A stretch of 64,000 bases of DNA from Streptomyces sp. NRRL WC-3605 (GTDB lineage: Bacteria; Actinomycetota; Actinomycetes; Streptomycetales; Streptomycetaceae), in contig NZ_LLZN01000061.1 of the NCBI RefSeq assembly GCF_001509795.1, positions 1 to 64,000 on the forward strand, read 5' to 3'. The position numbers and the translations under genes were made by a program. The notes under the pieces were generated by a model. The model was not told where the DNA came from. It searched no databases and saw only the letters and a list, made by a program, of their open reading frames with translations. Positions 1 to 9,661 of the stretch are shown here, in pieces (position 1 is the stretch's first letter; each line of letters opens with the position of its first letter).

Positions 1-258
1 GAAGCCCGCGAACAGCGGCGTCGCGAACATCAGCAGCATGATCGTGCCGTGCATCGTGAACGCCTGGTTGAACTGCTCGTTCGACATGATCTGCAGACCG
101 GGCCGGGCCAGCTCGGCGCGCATGAGCAGCGCCATCACGCCACCGATCACGAAGAACACGAACGACGTGACCAGGTACAGCGTCCCGATCGTCTTGTGGT
201 CGGTCGTCGTCAGCCACCGCACGGCCCGGACGCCCCTGATGTCTCTGATCCTTTTCAC
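1..258 (-). CDS. ctaD: Cytochrome c oxidase subunit I, N-terminal part (cut by window edge)
   Basis: The visible 86 codons match the N-terminus of heme-copper oxidase subunit I: the [13 protein letters not shown] stretch, a first membrane helix (about residues 28-48), then MRAELARPG and the [15 protein letters not shown] segment, which carries an early heme-ligand histidine. CtaD is the catalytic subunit of the membrane aa3 terminal oxidase. The GTG at 258 has no clear ribosome binding site; a second GTG 13 codons in (RAV, just before RWLTTTD) lies behind an AGGGG and could be the true start. Either way the cytoplasmic N-terminus is short compared with the long lead I expect for the main streptomycete CtaD, so this may be a second paralogue. 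It is divergent from the sigma factor gene. Confidence 0.85.
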   Translation of the reverse strand, partial: MKRIRDIRGVRAVRWLTTTDHKTIGTLYLVTSFVFFVIGGVMALLMRAELARPGLQIMSNEQFNQAFTMHGTIMLLMFATPLFAGF

Positions 259-364
259 ACCCCGCCTGTGTCCGCCGGAGCCGCGCCCGTCACACTCGGG
301 CGGGGCGACGAGAATCACCGGGGAGGGGTGTGACGATCCGGCGGGTGCCGGACACGTACGGAGC

Positions 365-913
365 ATGAGCAACGACGAGATCTTCGCCGCTGCCTATCGC
401 GAGCACTACTGGGCGGTCAGCCGCTACGTCGCGCGGCGACTGGACGGGCGCACGAGTGAGGTCGAGGAAGTGGTGGCGGAGGTGTTCACCGTCGCCTGGC
501 GGCGCCGGGACGACCTCCCGGCCGCCCCGCTGCCCTGGCTGTACGGCGTGGCACGCAACTGCCTCGCCAACGCGGTACGCGGCTACGGGCGCCGGCGCCG
601 GCTGGTCGACCGCCTCGGCAACGACGACGCGGCGCACGGCCGGCACATCGCGGCCGGACCCGACGCCGAGCCGCCCGGCGCCTGGGTGCACGACGCGCTG
701 GCCCGGCTGTCCCCCGCCGACCAGGAGGTGCTGCGCCTCGCGGCCTGGGAGGAGCTCGGCGTCGAGGAGATCGCCGTGGTCCTCGGCTGCGGACGGCGCG
801 CCGCGTCCATGCGGCTGCACCGCGCCCGGCACCGGCTGAAGGCCGAGATCGACCAGCTGTGCCCCGCCCCCACGACCGGTACGACAGCCACGAAGGAGCA
901 GCAGCATGGCTGA
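365..913 (+). CDS. ECF-type RNA polymerase sigma factor
   Basis: 182-residue sigma-70 family protein with only regions 2 and 4. Region 2 (about residues 9-75) holds [12 protein letters not shown] and the [12 protein letters not shown] helix with the W-RR signature; region 4 (about 118-165) holds [17 protein letters not shown] followed by the EEIAVVLGC helix-turn-helix. It directs RNA polymerase to a dedicated promoter set, probably in response to an envelope or stress signal. The ATG at 365 is chosen because homology starts right after it and the longer upstream frame reads through the divergent promoter region. Its stop overlaps the next gene's start by 8 nt, so the two are co-translated, the usual arrangement of a sigma factor and its membrane partner. 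Confidence 0.88.
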   Translation: MSNDEIFAAAYREHYWAVSRYVARRLDGRTSEVEEVVAEVFTVAWRRRDDLPAAPLPWLYGVARNCLANAVRGYGRRRRLVDRLGNDDAAHGRHIAAGPDAEPPGAWVHDALARLSPADQEVLRLAAWEELGVEEIAVVLGCGRRAASMRLHRARHRLKAEIDQLCPAPTTGTTATKEQQHG

Positions 914-1904
914 CGAACTCGACCTCCTGCGCGCCGCCGATCCGGTCCCGGCCGACCACCCCCGCCTCGGCGACGGGCCCCTGGACCAGCGGGCCGAACG
1001 CCTCCTCGCCGACCTGCGGCGCGAACCGCCCGCCCGCCGGAGCGTCCGGTGGCCCCGCGTCGGCCTCGGCGTCCGGCCCCGGCCGGCCTGGGCGCTGCTG
1101 GCCGCGGTCGTCACCGCCGTCACCCTCACCCTCGTCGTCGGCGGCACCGCCACCACGCCCGCCCTGGCCGCACCCCGCCCGCTCGCCGTCCGCGCCGACG
1201 CCACCCCGGTCTCCCTGGACGAGCTGGCGCGGCGGGCCCGCGCGGACGCGGCCGCGGGAGGTGACGCCCTGCGCAAGGGCACCCATGTGCAGTCGTGGAG
1301 CCTCGCCATGAGCGAGGACGAGGCGCCGATCACGCTGCCGGAGGAGCGGATCGTGCGCTGGAAGGACGACGGCAGCCACACCGAACTCGTGGTGGCGACG
1401 GACCCGACCCACCCGGGGCGGCCCGTGCTGCGCGACGGCGCCGACGGCCCCCGGCTCGTCGAGGACGGCCACGTCGTCAGCCGCCGCACCTACCCGCGCA
1501 GCTGGAGCGACGCCCCGCCCCTGTCCCCGCCGCCACGTGACGCGACCCGGCTGCGGGCCTGGCTCCAGGAGGCCGCCTCCGAACCCGACGGGCTCGGCAC
1601 CGGCCGGCTCCTCGACGCCGTGGAACTGCTGCTCGACCACTGGACCCTGGGCGCCGGGGAGTCCGCCGCGCTGGCCGAGCTGCTGGCCGGGACGGAGGGC
1701 CTGGCCCCGGCCGGCCGGGTCACCGACCGGCTCGGCAGGCCGGGGCTGGCGTACACGTACGAGGAACGCGGCCTCGCCCACCTGCTGATCATGGATCCGC
1801 GCACCGGCGCGGTCCTCGGCCTGGAGACGACGTTCACCCGGGCCGAGCCCGCGTACGGGGTACGGGCCGGGGACGTCATGGCGTACAGCGCCTGGATGCG
1901 CTGA
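906..1904 (+). CDS. CU044_5270-like membrane protein, likely sigma partner
   Basis: 332-residue protein with a short acidic cytoplasmic N-terminus (about 1-50), one membrane segment at about residues 61-80 (AWALLAAVVTAVTLTLVVGG) and a roughly 250-residue outside domain without Cys motifs. This order, and the 8-nt overlap with an ECF sigma gene, fits the CU044_5270 family, often encoded directly behind ECF sigma factors. It may act as an anti-sigma or signal-receiving partner, but no zinc-binding H-x3-C-x2-C anti-sigma motif is present, so the mechanism is unknown. It ends 15 nt before the convergent YihY gene. Confidence 0.72.
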   Translation: MADELDLLRAADPVPADHPRLGDGPLDQRAERLLADLRREPPARRSVRWPRVGLGVRPRPAWALLAAVVTAVTLTLVVGGTATTPALAAPRPLAVRADATPVSLDELARRARADAAAGGDALRKGTHVQSWSLAMSEDEAPITLPEERIVRWKDDGSHTELVVATDPTHPGRPVLRDGADGPRLVEDGHVVSRRTYPRSWSDAPPLSPPPRDATRLRAWLQEAASEPDGLGTGRLLDAVELLLDHWTLGAGESAALAELLAGTEGLAPAGRVTDRLGRPGLAYTYEERGLAHLLIMDPRTGAVLGLETTFTRAEPAYGVRAGDVMAYSAWMR

Positions 1905-1919
1905 CCGCGGGAGGCGCCG

Positions 1920-3023
1920 TCAGGGGCTGCGCAGCCGGCGCTTGTCCTGCTCGTCCCAGGTGGTGGTGTCGCGCGGCGTCGCGTACGGCTCCTCCTCCGG
2001 CGGATGCCCGCCGGCGATCGCGCGCTGCCGCACCGCCTCGGCGTCGAACTCCAGGCCGAGGAGGATCGCCAGGTTCCCGATCCACAGCCACACCAGGAAG
2101 ACGATGACGCCGGCCATGGTGCCGTAGGTCTTGTTGTACGACGCGAAGTTGGCGACGTACACGGCGAAGCCGCCCGAGGCGATCAGCCAGATCACCAGGG
2201 CCAGCGCGCTGCCCGGCGTGATCCACCGGAAACCGCGCACCTTGGCGTTGGGCGACGCCCAGTACAGCAGGGCGATCATGGTGGTGACCAGGACGGCGAG
2301 GACCGGCCACTTGGCGATGGCCCAGACCGTCAGCGCGGTGTCCCCGATGCCCAGCGTGCTGCCGACCTCGTGGGCCAGCGACCCGGTGAAGACGACGATC
2401 AGCGCGCTGATCACGGCCAGCACCATCAGCGCGACCGTCACCCCGAGCCGCACCGGGAGCACCTTCCAGATCGGGCGGCCCTCGGGCATGTCGTAGACCG
2501 CGTTGGCCGTGCGGATGAACGCCGCGACATAGCCGGACGCCGACCACACGGCCAGCAGGATGCCGACGACGGCCATGATCGAACCGAGGCCGCCGTTGCC
2601 CTGCAACTGCTCCACGGCACGGGTGAGGATGTCCCGGGCCGACCCGGGGGCCATCTTCTCGATGTTCTCCATGACCTTGTCCGTGGCCGACTTGCCCACC
2701 AGCCCGAGCAGGGACACCAGCACCAGCAGGGCCGGGAAGAGCGACAGCACGCTGTAGTACGTCAGCGCCGCCGCCCGGTCGGTCAGCTCGTCGTCCTTGA
2801 ACTCCCGCAGGGTGCCTTTGAGCGCCGCGAACCACGACCGTTTGGGCATGTCGGTGGGGGAGTCCGGGGCGCGCCCCTCCACCTGCGGATCCGGACCGAA
2901 CCGCTCCTGCGTGGTCTCCGCGCCGGTCTCCGGCCCCTTTTCCCGCCCGCCCTCACCCGCGTCCGCCCGTGCGCCGGAGCGACCCTCGGGGTCCTTGTGC
3001 CTGGATTTGAGTAGTCGCGTCAT
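1920..3023 (-). CDS. YihY/virulence factor BrkB family membrane protein
   Basis: 367 residues. A hydrophilic, low-complexity N-terminal tail (about 1-65, rich in Gly, Glu, Arg, Pro) precedes the conserved LTYYSVLSLFPALL entry to the first helix and about six hydrophobic segments, including a W-x-ASGYVAAFI-type stretch and the final VFLVWLWIGNLAILLG. Family members are six-helix integral membrane proteins of unproven function (early annotations as RNase BN are wrong). The C-terminal tail is charged and carries an EEEPYATP stretch. The start ATG at 3023 is the first in frame. No linked partner is evident. Confidence 0.85.
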   Translation of the reverse strand: MTRLLKSRHKDPEGRSGARADAGEGGREKGPETGAETTQERFGPDPQVEGRAPDSPTDMPKRSWFAALKGTLREFKDDELTDRAAALTYYSVLSLFPALLVLVSLLGLVGKSATDKVMENIEKMAPGSARDILTRAVEQLQGNGGLGSIMAVVGILLAVWSASGYVAAFIRTANAVYDMPEGRPIWKVLPVRLGVTVALMVLAVISALIVVFTGSLAHEVGSTLGIGDTALTVWAIAKWPVLAVLVTTMIALLYWASPNAKVRGFRWITPGSALALVIWLIASGGFAVYVANFASYNKTYGTMAGVIVFLVWLWIGNLAILLGLEFDAEAVRQRAIAGGHPPEEEPYATPRDTTTWDEQDKRRLRSP

Positions 3024-3215
3024 GGCCCCCGGGTATCCGCCCCGGTCCGCGTCACGCGCGCCCGCGAGCCGGAATCGCCCGGTTCGCCCGCCTGCCGGAA
3101 AAACGCGGTGACCAGCGGATGGCGGACGGCCGGCGTCGGGCCGCCCACCGACCGGGCGGGACCCGGGACGGCAGGCGGCCGTCGCGGGCCCCGGCGGTGT
3201 GCGGACGTACGGCTG

Positions 3216-3581
3216 CTACTCGTCCCAGGCCTCGATGATGATCTGCCGGGAGATCTTCCCGTCGCGCAGCGTGATCATCGACTCGGACATCACGCGCACG
3301 CCGTCCGCGTACTCGCAGGACTCGCTGTAGGCGGCGTTGTCGCCCTGGACGACACAGCCCTCCAGCTTGTGGGTCATGTCCCGGCTGTAGACGTCGGTGA
3401 GCATGTCGCCGATCTCGTCGCGTCCGTGCAGCACCTTGGGGCTGCTGGGCTGCGCGTTGCGGTTGACGACGCGGATCTCCGCGTCGTCGGTGTACAGCGA
3501 CAGAAGGGTGTCCGGGGTGTTCCCCTCCACGGCCCGGCGCAGGGTGTCGGTGTCGAACGAGGGGGTGGTGCTGGTGCCCAT
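3216..3581 (-). CDS. SnoaL/NTF2-like family protein
   Basis: 121 residues forming a compact alpha+beta cone-type domain: an N-terminal helix (LRRAVEGNTPDTLLSLYTDD), then AEIRVVNRN, a GRDEIGDMLTDVY helix and long beta strands ending in DGKISRQIIIEAW. This matches polyketide-cyclase-like or NTF2-like proteins that bind small hydrophobic ligands or act as stand-alone hydrolases and isomerases; the substrate cannot be told. The start is well supported by an AGGAGGT ribosome binding site four bases upstream of the ATG at 3581. It is a single gene; the 190 bases between it and the YihY start hold only GC-rich sequence with a weak 6-bp hairpin near 3141-3159. Confidence 0.72.
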   Translation of the reverse strand: MGTSTTPSFDTDTLRRAVEGNTPDTLLSLYTDDAEIRVVNRNAQPSSPKVLHGRDEIGDMLTDVYSRDMTHKLEGCVVQGDNAAYSESCEYADGVRVMSESMITLRDGKISRQIIIEAWDE

Positions 3582-3761
3582 GCTGACCTCCTACGAGGCC
3601 CGCGGCACGACGGGGGGGGAGAGAGAGCGGCCGCGAGGGCCTCTGCTTCGAGCGTCCTCCGCCCGACGGGACGGGGCAAGCCCGCTCACGCGCGCTCCGC
3701 CTGACGGGTGAGCGGGCCGCGGGGGCCGTGTCCGGCGGCGGCCCGCCCCCGTTGCCCGGGC

Positions 3762-4503
<742 letters not shown>

Positions 4504-4649
4504 ACCTCCCAGGGAGTGTGCGGCCCCGGCGGCAGGGAACCCCTGGGCGTATTCCAGCAGTCGGAACGCCGGAGAACGGGGCTGCCTCCGTGCCCTTACC
4601 GATCAGTCACAACTAGGGTCGGCACAGGAGCAGAGGAAGGGTGGAGCAC

Positions 4650-5738
4650 ATGGCGCAGGAAGTACGCGGCGTGATCGCGGCGGGCAAGGACGAACCGGTG
4701 CGGGTGGAGACGATCGTCGTGCCCGACCCGGGGCCGGGGGAGGCCGTCGTCCAGGTCCAGGCCTGCGGGGTCTGTCATACCGACCTCCACTACAAGCAGG
4801 GCGCCATCAGCGACGACTTCCCCTTCCTGCTCGGCCATGAGGCCGCCGGGATCGTCGAGTCGGTCGGCGACGGCGTCACCGACGTCGCGCCCGGCGACTT
4901 CGTGATCCTCAACTGGCGCGCGGTGTGCGGCCAGTGCCGGGCCTGTCTGCGCGGACGCCCCTGGTACTGCTTCGACACGCACAACGCCAAGCAGAAGATG
5001 ACCCTCGCCGCCACCGGGCAGGAGCTCTCCCCGGCCCTCGGCATCGGCGCCTTCGCGGAGAAGACCCTGGTGGCGGCCGGGCAGTGCACCAAGGTGGACC
5101 CGGCGGTCAGCCCGCAGGTCGCCGGGCTGCTGGGCTGTGGCGTGATGGCGGGCATCGGCGCCGCCATCAACACCGGGAACGTCGGCCGGGGCGACAGCGT
5201 CGCCGTCATCGGGTGCGGCGGCGTCGGCGACGCGGCGATCGCCGGGTCACGGCTCGCCGGGGCCTCGAAGATCGTCGCCGTCGACATCGACGACCGCAAG
5301 CTCGAAAAGGCCCGTGAGATGGGCGCCACCCACACGGTCAACTCCCGTGAGACCGACCCGGTCGAGGCGATCCGCGAACTCACCGGAGGCTTCGGCGCGG
5401 ACGTCGTCATCGAGGCCGTCGGCCGCCCCGAGACCTACCAGCAGGCCTTCTACGCCCGCGACCTGGCCGGCACGGTGGTCCTCGTCGGGGTCCCGACACC
5501 CGAGATGAAGCTCGAACTGCCGCTGCTGGACGTCTTCGGCCGCGGAGGCGCGCTCAAGTCGTCCTGGTACGGCGACTGTCTGCCCTCCCGCGACTTCCCG
5601 ATGCTGATCGACCTGCACCTCCAGGGCCGCCTGGACCTCGGCGCCTTCGTCACCGAGACCATCGCGCTCACCGACGTGGAGAAGGCGTTCGAGCGGATGC
5701 ACCACGGCGATGTGCTGCGCTCGGTGGTGGTGTTCTGA
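4650..5738 (+). CDS. S-(hydroxymethyl)mycothiol dehydrogenase
   Basis: 362-residue zinc-dependent alcohol dehydrogenase. Catalytic-zinc residues are in the GVCHTD motif (Cys42) and GHE (His63); the structural zinc Cys cluster is [15 protein letters not shown]; the NAD-binding fold has GCGGVG about residue 193. The sequence is that of the class III-like MscR enzyme, which oxidises the spontaneous formaldehyde-mycothiol adduct to S-formylmycothiol and can also reduce S-nitrosomycothiol. Mycothiol is the actinobacterial thiol. ATG at 4650 is chosen over the GTG at 4641 because AGGAAGG (4634-4640) abuts the GTG and sits at normal distance from the ATG. Its stop overlaps the next gene by 1 nt (TGATG). 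Confidence 0.9.
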   Translation: MAQEVRGVIAAGKDEPVRVETIVVPDPGPGEAVVQVQACGVCHTDLHYKQGAISDDFPFLLGHEAAGIVESVGDGVTDVAPGDFVILNWRAVCGQCRACLRGRPWYCFDTHNAKQKMTLAATGQELSPALGIGAFAEKTLVAAGQCTKVDPAVSPQVAGLLGCGVMAGIGAAINTGNVGRGDSVAVIGCGGVGDAAIAGSRLAGASKIVAVDIDDRKLEKAREMGATHTVNSRETDPVEAIRELTGGFGADVVIEAVGRPETYQQAFYARDLAGTVVLVGVPTPEMKLELPLLDVFGRGGALKSSWYGDCLPSRDFPMLIDLHLQGRLDLGAFVTETIALTDVEKAFERMHHGDVLRSVVVF

Positions 5739-6367
5739 TGACCGCGCGGATCGAACGCCTCGTCACCTCGGGTCAGTTCACCCTCGACGGCGGCACCTGG
5801 GACGTCGACAACAACGTCTGGCTCGTCGGCGACGACCACGAGGTGCTCGTCATCGACGCCGCGCACGACGCCGACGCCATCGCCGAGGCCGTCGGCGGCC
5901 GGCGCCTCGCCGGGATCGTGTGCACACACGCCCACAACGACCACGTCGACGCCGCGCCCGCCCTGGCCGACCGCACCGGCGCCACGATCTGGCTGCACCC
6001 CGACGACATGCCGCTGTGGAAGCTGACCCACCCGGACCGCGACCCCGACGCCCACCTCCAGGACGGCCAGGTCATCGAGGTGGCCGGCGCCGACCTCACG
6101 GTCCTGCACACCCCCGGCCACGCACCGGGCGCCGTCTGCCTGTACGACCCCGGACTCGGCGCCGTCTTCACCGGAGACACCCTCTTCCAGGGCGGTCCCG
6201 GCGCCACCGGCCGGTCCTACTCCCACTTCCCGACGATCATCGACTCGATCCGCGACCGGCTGCTCGCCCTGCCGCCCGAGACGAAGGTCCTCACCGGCCA
6301 CGGCGACCCGACCACCATCGGCGCCGAGGCACCGCACCTGCAGGAGTGGATCGACCGGGGCCACTGA
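5738..6367 (+). CDS. Metallo-beta-lactamase-fold hydrolase, coupled to mscR-type dehydrogenase
   Basis: 209 residues with the full binuclear metal site: THAHNDHVDA (HxHxDH), a later His in TPGHAPG, the Asp in FTGDTLF and the final His in GHGDPTT. It has the size and order of glyoxalase II-type thioester hydrolases. Start and stop overlap the mycothiol-dependent dehydrogenase by 1 nt, so the two are translated together; hydrolysis of the S-formylmycothiol product is a reasonable inferred job. No signal peptide, so cytoplasmic. Confidence 0.85.
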   Translation: MTARIERLVTSGQFTLDGGTWDVDNNVWLVGDDHEVLVIDAAHDADAIAEAVGGRRLAGIVCTHAHNDHVDAAPALADRTGATIWLHPDDMPLWKLTHPDRDPDAHLQDGQVIEVAGADLTVLHTPGHAPGAVCLYDPGLGAVFTGDTLFQGGPGATGRSYSHFPTIIDSIRDRLLALPPETKVLTGHGDPTTIGAEAPHLQEWIDRGH

Positions 6368-6481
6368 CCCCGCCCGACCGGGTGAGGCGTCCGAAAACCC
6401 CGGTGAATCACGACAGTAGATGTCCGGCTTCCCCGGCACCCTCGGTACCCACAGCACGTCGAGGGCCATGGGAGGCCGAAC

Positions 6482-7396
6482 ATGTCACACCCGCTCGAGG
6501 GCAGGGTCGCGCTGGTCGCCGGGGCGACCCGGGGAGCCGGACGCGGCATCGCCGTGGAACTCGGCGCCGCCGGAGCCACCGTCTACGTGACCGGGCGCAG
6601 CACCCGCGCCCGGCGCTCCGAGTACGACCGCCCCGAGACCATCGAGGACACCGCCGACCTGGTCACCGAGGCCGGTGGCCACGGCATCGCCGTCCCCACC
6701 GACCACCTCGACCCGGCCCAGGTACGCGCCCTCGTGGACCGCATCGCCGACGAGCGGGGCCGGCTCGACGTCCTCGTCAACGACATCTGGGGCGGCGAGA
6801 AGCTCTTCGCCTGGGACAGCCCGGTCTGGGAGCACGACCTCGACGACGGCCTGCGGCTGCTCCGCCTCGCCGTCGACACCCACGCGATCACCAGCCATCA
6901 CGCGCTGCCCCTGCTGCTGCGCCGGCCCGGCGGACTGGTCGTCGAGATGACCGACGGCACCGCCGAGTACAACCGCGACCACTACCGCACCTCCTTCTTC
7001 TACGACCTCGCCAAGACGGCCGTGCTGCGCATGGCGTTCTCCCTCGGCCACGAACTCGGCCCGCGCGGCGCCACCGCCGTCGCCCTCACCCCCGGCTGGA
7101 TGCGCTCGGAGATGATGCTGGACGTGTTCGGGGTGCGCGAGGACAACTGGCGCGACGCCCTCGACCGCGAACCGCACTTCGCCATCTCCGAGACCCCGCG
7201 CTACGTCGGCCGGGCCGTCGCCGCCCTCGCCGCCGACCCGGACGTCACCCGCTTCAACGGACAGTCCCTGTCCAGCGGGCAGCTCGCCCGTGTCTACGGC
7301 TTCACCGACCTCGACGGCAGCCGCCCCGACGCCTGGCGCTATCTGCCCGAGGTCCAGGACGCCGGCAAACCGGCCGACACCACGGGCTACCGCTGA
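6482..7396 (+). CDS. SDR-family oxidoreductase (DHRS1-like)
   Basis: 304 residues. Rossmann motif TRGAGRGIA near the N-terminus (cofactor GxxxGxG), an NAG-like NDIWGG, and the catalytic Y-x3-K in FFYDLAKTAVLRM. The long C-terminal part (about residues 220-304, with PRYVGRAVAALAADPD and the final SSGQLARVYGF) is typical of the DHRS1 branch and not of simple 250-residue SDRs. Substrate unknown. A GGGAGG ribosome binding site at 6470-6475 supports the ATG. Its last 10 bases overlap the convergent gene's stop end. Confidence 0.85.
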   Translation: MSHPLEGRVALVAGATRGAGRGIAVELGAAGATVYVTGRSTRARRSEYDRPETIEDTADLVTEAGGHGIAVPTDHLDPAQVRALVDRIADERGRLDVLVNDIWGGEKLFAWDSPVWEHDLDDGLRLLRLAVDTHAITSHHALPLLLRRPGGLVVEMTDGTAEYNRDHYRTSFFYDLAKTAVLRMAFSLGHELGPRGATAVALTPGWMRSEMMLDVFGVREDNWRDALDREPHFAISETPRYVGRAVAALAADPDVTRFNGQSLSSGQLARVYGFTDLDGSRPDAWRYLPEVQDAGKPADTTGYR

Positions 7397-7935
7397 CCCG
7401 GCACCGGGTCGGCCGCCGCGAGCGGCCAACGCGCGGAGTGCCCCGGCGGCAGCCCCAGGTCGTCGCGCACCGCCGCGTAGTAGCCCTCGCGGCCCGCCCG
7501 CTGCCGCTCCAGCAGCGCACGCCAGTGCTCAGGGTCCACCCGGCCCTCCCGCACGAACCGCTCCATCTCCATCGCCGTCACCACCCACACCCGGGCCCGC
7601 TCCACCACCGTCGGGCTGCCCAGCATGATCAGGGCCTCGCCTGAGGGGTCCCGGCGAACAGCCGCCTCGGCCAGCAGCGGCCGGGCCTCCTCCAGAGGCA
7701 GCGGGTCGGGATGCGGGTCGTTGCCGAGCTGCGCCGCCACCCGGTACGTCACGGTGACCGTGTTCTTCACCGACTGCGCGTACTCGGCGTACACGGCCAG
7801 CCGGCGCTCCTCCCAGCGCGCCGCCCGCTCCCGGCGGAACCTCATCCGGTCGCCCCGGACGACGACCACGTACGAGCCGACCGCACCGATCACGACGCCC
7901 AGGAGCGCGGGGAGTTGCTGAAGGAACGCGGACAT
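7387..7935 (-). CDS. Membrane-anchored protein of unknown function
   Basis: 182 residues with a single N-terminal membrane helix (LLGVVIGAVGSYVVVV, about residues 10-27) followed by a charged, mostly helical cytoplasmic domain starting RMRFRRERAARWEERRLAVYAEYAQSVK. I do not recognise a named family, though proteins of this build (short anchor plus helical tail) are frequent in Streptomyces. No ribosome binding site precedes the ATG; a TAGCGT -10-like box (7942-7947, reverse strand) ends 6 nt upstream, so the mRNA may be leaderless. It is divergent from the next SDR with only 51 bases between. Confidence 0.65.
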   Translation of the reverse strand: MSAFLQQLPALLGVVIGAVGSYVVVVRGDRMRFRRERAARWEERRLAVYAEYAQSVKNTVTVTYRVAAQLGNDPHPDPLPLEEARPLLAEAAVRRDPSGEALIMLGSPTVVERARVWVVTAMEMERFVREGRVDPEHWRALLERQRAGREGYYAAVRDDLGLPPGHSARWPLAAADPVPGQR

Positions 7936-7986
7936 GTGCGTACGCTATCTGCCGCGTTGATCGTTCCGGCGCTACCGTGTGCGTCC

Positions 7987-8784
7987 ATGACGGACATCAC
8001 GCGCTTCGCCGGTCACGCGGTCCTGGTCACCGGGGCCGCCCGCGGTATCGGGGCGGCGGTCGCGCGCCGGCTCGCCGAGGAGGGCGCTCACGTCCTGCTG
8101 ACCGACCGCGACGGGCCAGAGGTCGAGGAGACGGCGGCACGGCTGCGCGGCCTCGGCCACACCGTCCGGGCGCTGGCCTGCGACGTCGCCGACCGCTCGG
8201 CCGTCGAGGCGGCCGTCGCCGAGACCGTGGCCGCCTTCGGCGCGCTCGACGTCCTCGTGAACTGCGCCGCCTCCTGCACCCCGGACACCCCGCTGTTCGA
8301 GGACGACCCGGACGACGCGTGGGCGCGCGACCTCGACATCACCCTCACCGGCGCCTACCGCTGCTGCCGCGCCGCCCTGCCGCACCTGGCGGCCTCCGGC
8401 CGGGGCGCCATCGTGAGCATCGGCTCGGTCAACGGACTCCAGGACTTCGGCAACCACGCCTACAGCGCCGCCAAGGCGGGACTCGGCTCGCTCACCCGCA
8501 CCCTCGCCGGGCACGCCGCCGCCCGTGGCGTGCGGGTCAACCTGGTGACGCCGGGCACCGTGCGCACCTCGGCCTGGGAAGGGCGGGACGCCGACCTGGA
8601 GGCGGTCCGCCCGCTGTATCCGCTGGGCCGGGTCGGGGAGCCCGAGGACATCGCCGCGGCCGTCGCCTTCCTGGCCTCCCGCGACGCGGCCTGGATCACC
8701 GGCACCACCCTCGTCGTGGACGGCGGACTGACCTCGGTGAACACCGGCTTCCGGGCCGCGTGGGACCGCGGGGACGACGCCTGA
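7987..8784 (+). CDS. SDR-family oxidoreductase
   Basis: 265-residue classical short-chain dehydrogenase. TGAARGIGAAVA (cofactor glycines), NCAAS in place of NNAG, the catalytic Ser in IVSIGSVNG, Tyr and Lys in YSAAKAG, and VNLVTPGTVRT are all present; the C-terminal DGG motif is in VVDGGLT. It reduces or oxidises an unknown carbonyl or alcohol with NAD(P). The ATG at 7987 has no ribosome binding site; a TACCGT box (7973-7978) 8 nt before the ATG suggests a very short or absent leader. Confidence 0.87.
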   Translation: MTDITRFAGHAVLVTGAARGIGAAVARRLAEEGAHVLLTDRDGPEVEETAARLRGLGHTVRALACDVADRSAVEAAVAETVAAFGALDVLVNCAASCTPDTPLFEDDPDDAWARDLDITLTGAYRCCRAALPHLAASGRGAIVSIGSVNGLQDFGNHAYSAAKAGLGSLTRTLAGHAAARGVRVNLVTPGTVRTSAWEGRDADLEAVRPLYPLGRVGEPEDIAAAVAFLASRDAAWITGTTLVVDGGLTSVNTGFRAAWDRGDDA

Positions 8785-8912
8785 GACCGTCCGGGCACCG
8801 ACCGTAACCTCACCGTTCGGTCACAGCCCGGCCCGCGCCACAACCGAACCCGCCCCCCGTGTGTCTATGCAGCAGGAGTCCACGAACACACACGTCAGGG
8901 AAGGGCCCGGCC

Positions 8913-9611
8913 ATGGGGGACACACGCAGACGGCGCGCCGTCGCACTAGGCATCACCGGCGGACTGGTCGCACCGCTCTCGCTCACGCTGGGCGCCGCTC
9001 CGGCGCAGGCCGCGAGCTGCACCGCGGGGACCGGCCCCTACCAGAAGCAGGTGGAGAAGTTCCTCGGCCGCCCGGTCGACGGGAAGCAGTCCAGCGCCGA
9101 CTGCAAGGCCATCCAGGCCTTCCAGACCAAGCACGGCATCAGCCCCAACGCCGGCTACGCCGGTCCCGTCACCTGGGGCGTGATGAACCTGATGAACAAG
9201 CAGAAGGCCGTCGGGACGAACCCGAACAAGGACGGCAAGTGCCCCGTCAACAAGGGCCGTATCGCCTGCGTGAACCTCACGCTCCAGCTCAGCTGGATCC
9301 AGGACGGCAAGAAGCTCGTGTACGGCCCGGTCCCGGTCCGCACCGGCCGTGACGGCTACGAGACCCGCACCGGTCTGAAGAAGATCTACTGGCGGCACAT
9401 CGACCATGTGTCGAGCATCTACAACGTGCCGATGCCGTACTCCCAGTTCTTCGACGGCGGCCAGGCCTTCCACTCGGTCGGCGTCAGCATGTGGAACCCG
9501 CCGGGTTCGCACGGCTGCGTCAACATGACGAAGACGGACGCCAAGAAGTACTGGTCGCTGCTGAAGAACGGCGACGACGTCTACGTGTACGGCCGCAAGC
9601 CGGGCACCTGA
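8913..9611 (+). CDS. Secreted L,D-transpeptidase with peptidoglycan-binding domain
   Basis: 232 residues. Signal peptide with TRRRRAV start and cleavage near APAQA-A (about residue 30); a small domain with a Cys pair and a peptidoglycan-binding-1-like helix pattern (about 35-105: YQKQVEKFLG, AIQAFQTKHGI); then a YkuD domain ending in the catalytic SHGCVNM motif after the conserved HSVGVSMWNPPG. It should form 3-3 cross-links in the cell wall outside the membrane. ATG at 8913 is chosen as the start of the signal peptide. A convergent terminator follows. Confidence 0.88.
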   Translation: MGDTRRRRAVALGITGGLVAPLSLTLGAAPAQAASCTAGTGPYQKQVEKFLGRPVDGKQSSADCKAIQAFQTKHGISPNAGYAGPVTWGVMNLMNKQKAVGTNPNKDGKCPVNKGRIACVNLTLQLSWIQDGKKLVYGPVPVRTGRDGYETRTGLKKIYWRHIDHVSSIYNVPMPYSQFFDGGQAFHSVGVSMWNPPGSHGCVNMTKTDAKKYWSLLKNGDDVYVYGRKPGT

Positions 9612-9640
9612 GTCAGGACGGGCACCCGGCTCGCGACAAC

Positions 9641-9661
9641 CCCGGGGCGTCACGCCCCGGG
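9641..9661. terminator. Bidirectional terminator between convergent genes
   Basis: A perfect 9-bp inverted repeat, CCCGGGGCG (9641-9649) and CGCCCCGGG (9653-9661), with the 3-nt loop TCA. The loop is the stop codon of the convergent oxidoreductase gene, so the stem covers its last three sense codons. Confidence 0.7.

Noticed and set aside
4641..4649. GTG at 4641 as the start of the mycothiol-dependent dehydrogenase
   Set aside because: The ribosome binding site AGGAAGG directly abuts it, leaving no spacing; ATG 4650 has normal spacing.
8785..8912. Riboswitch (ydaO-like) in the leader of the L,D-transpeptidase gene
   Set aside because: Cell-wall enzyme genes in Streptomyces often have one, but the 128-bp leader shows no conserved core or clear aptamer fold that I could identify.
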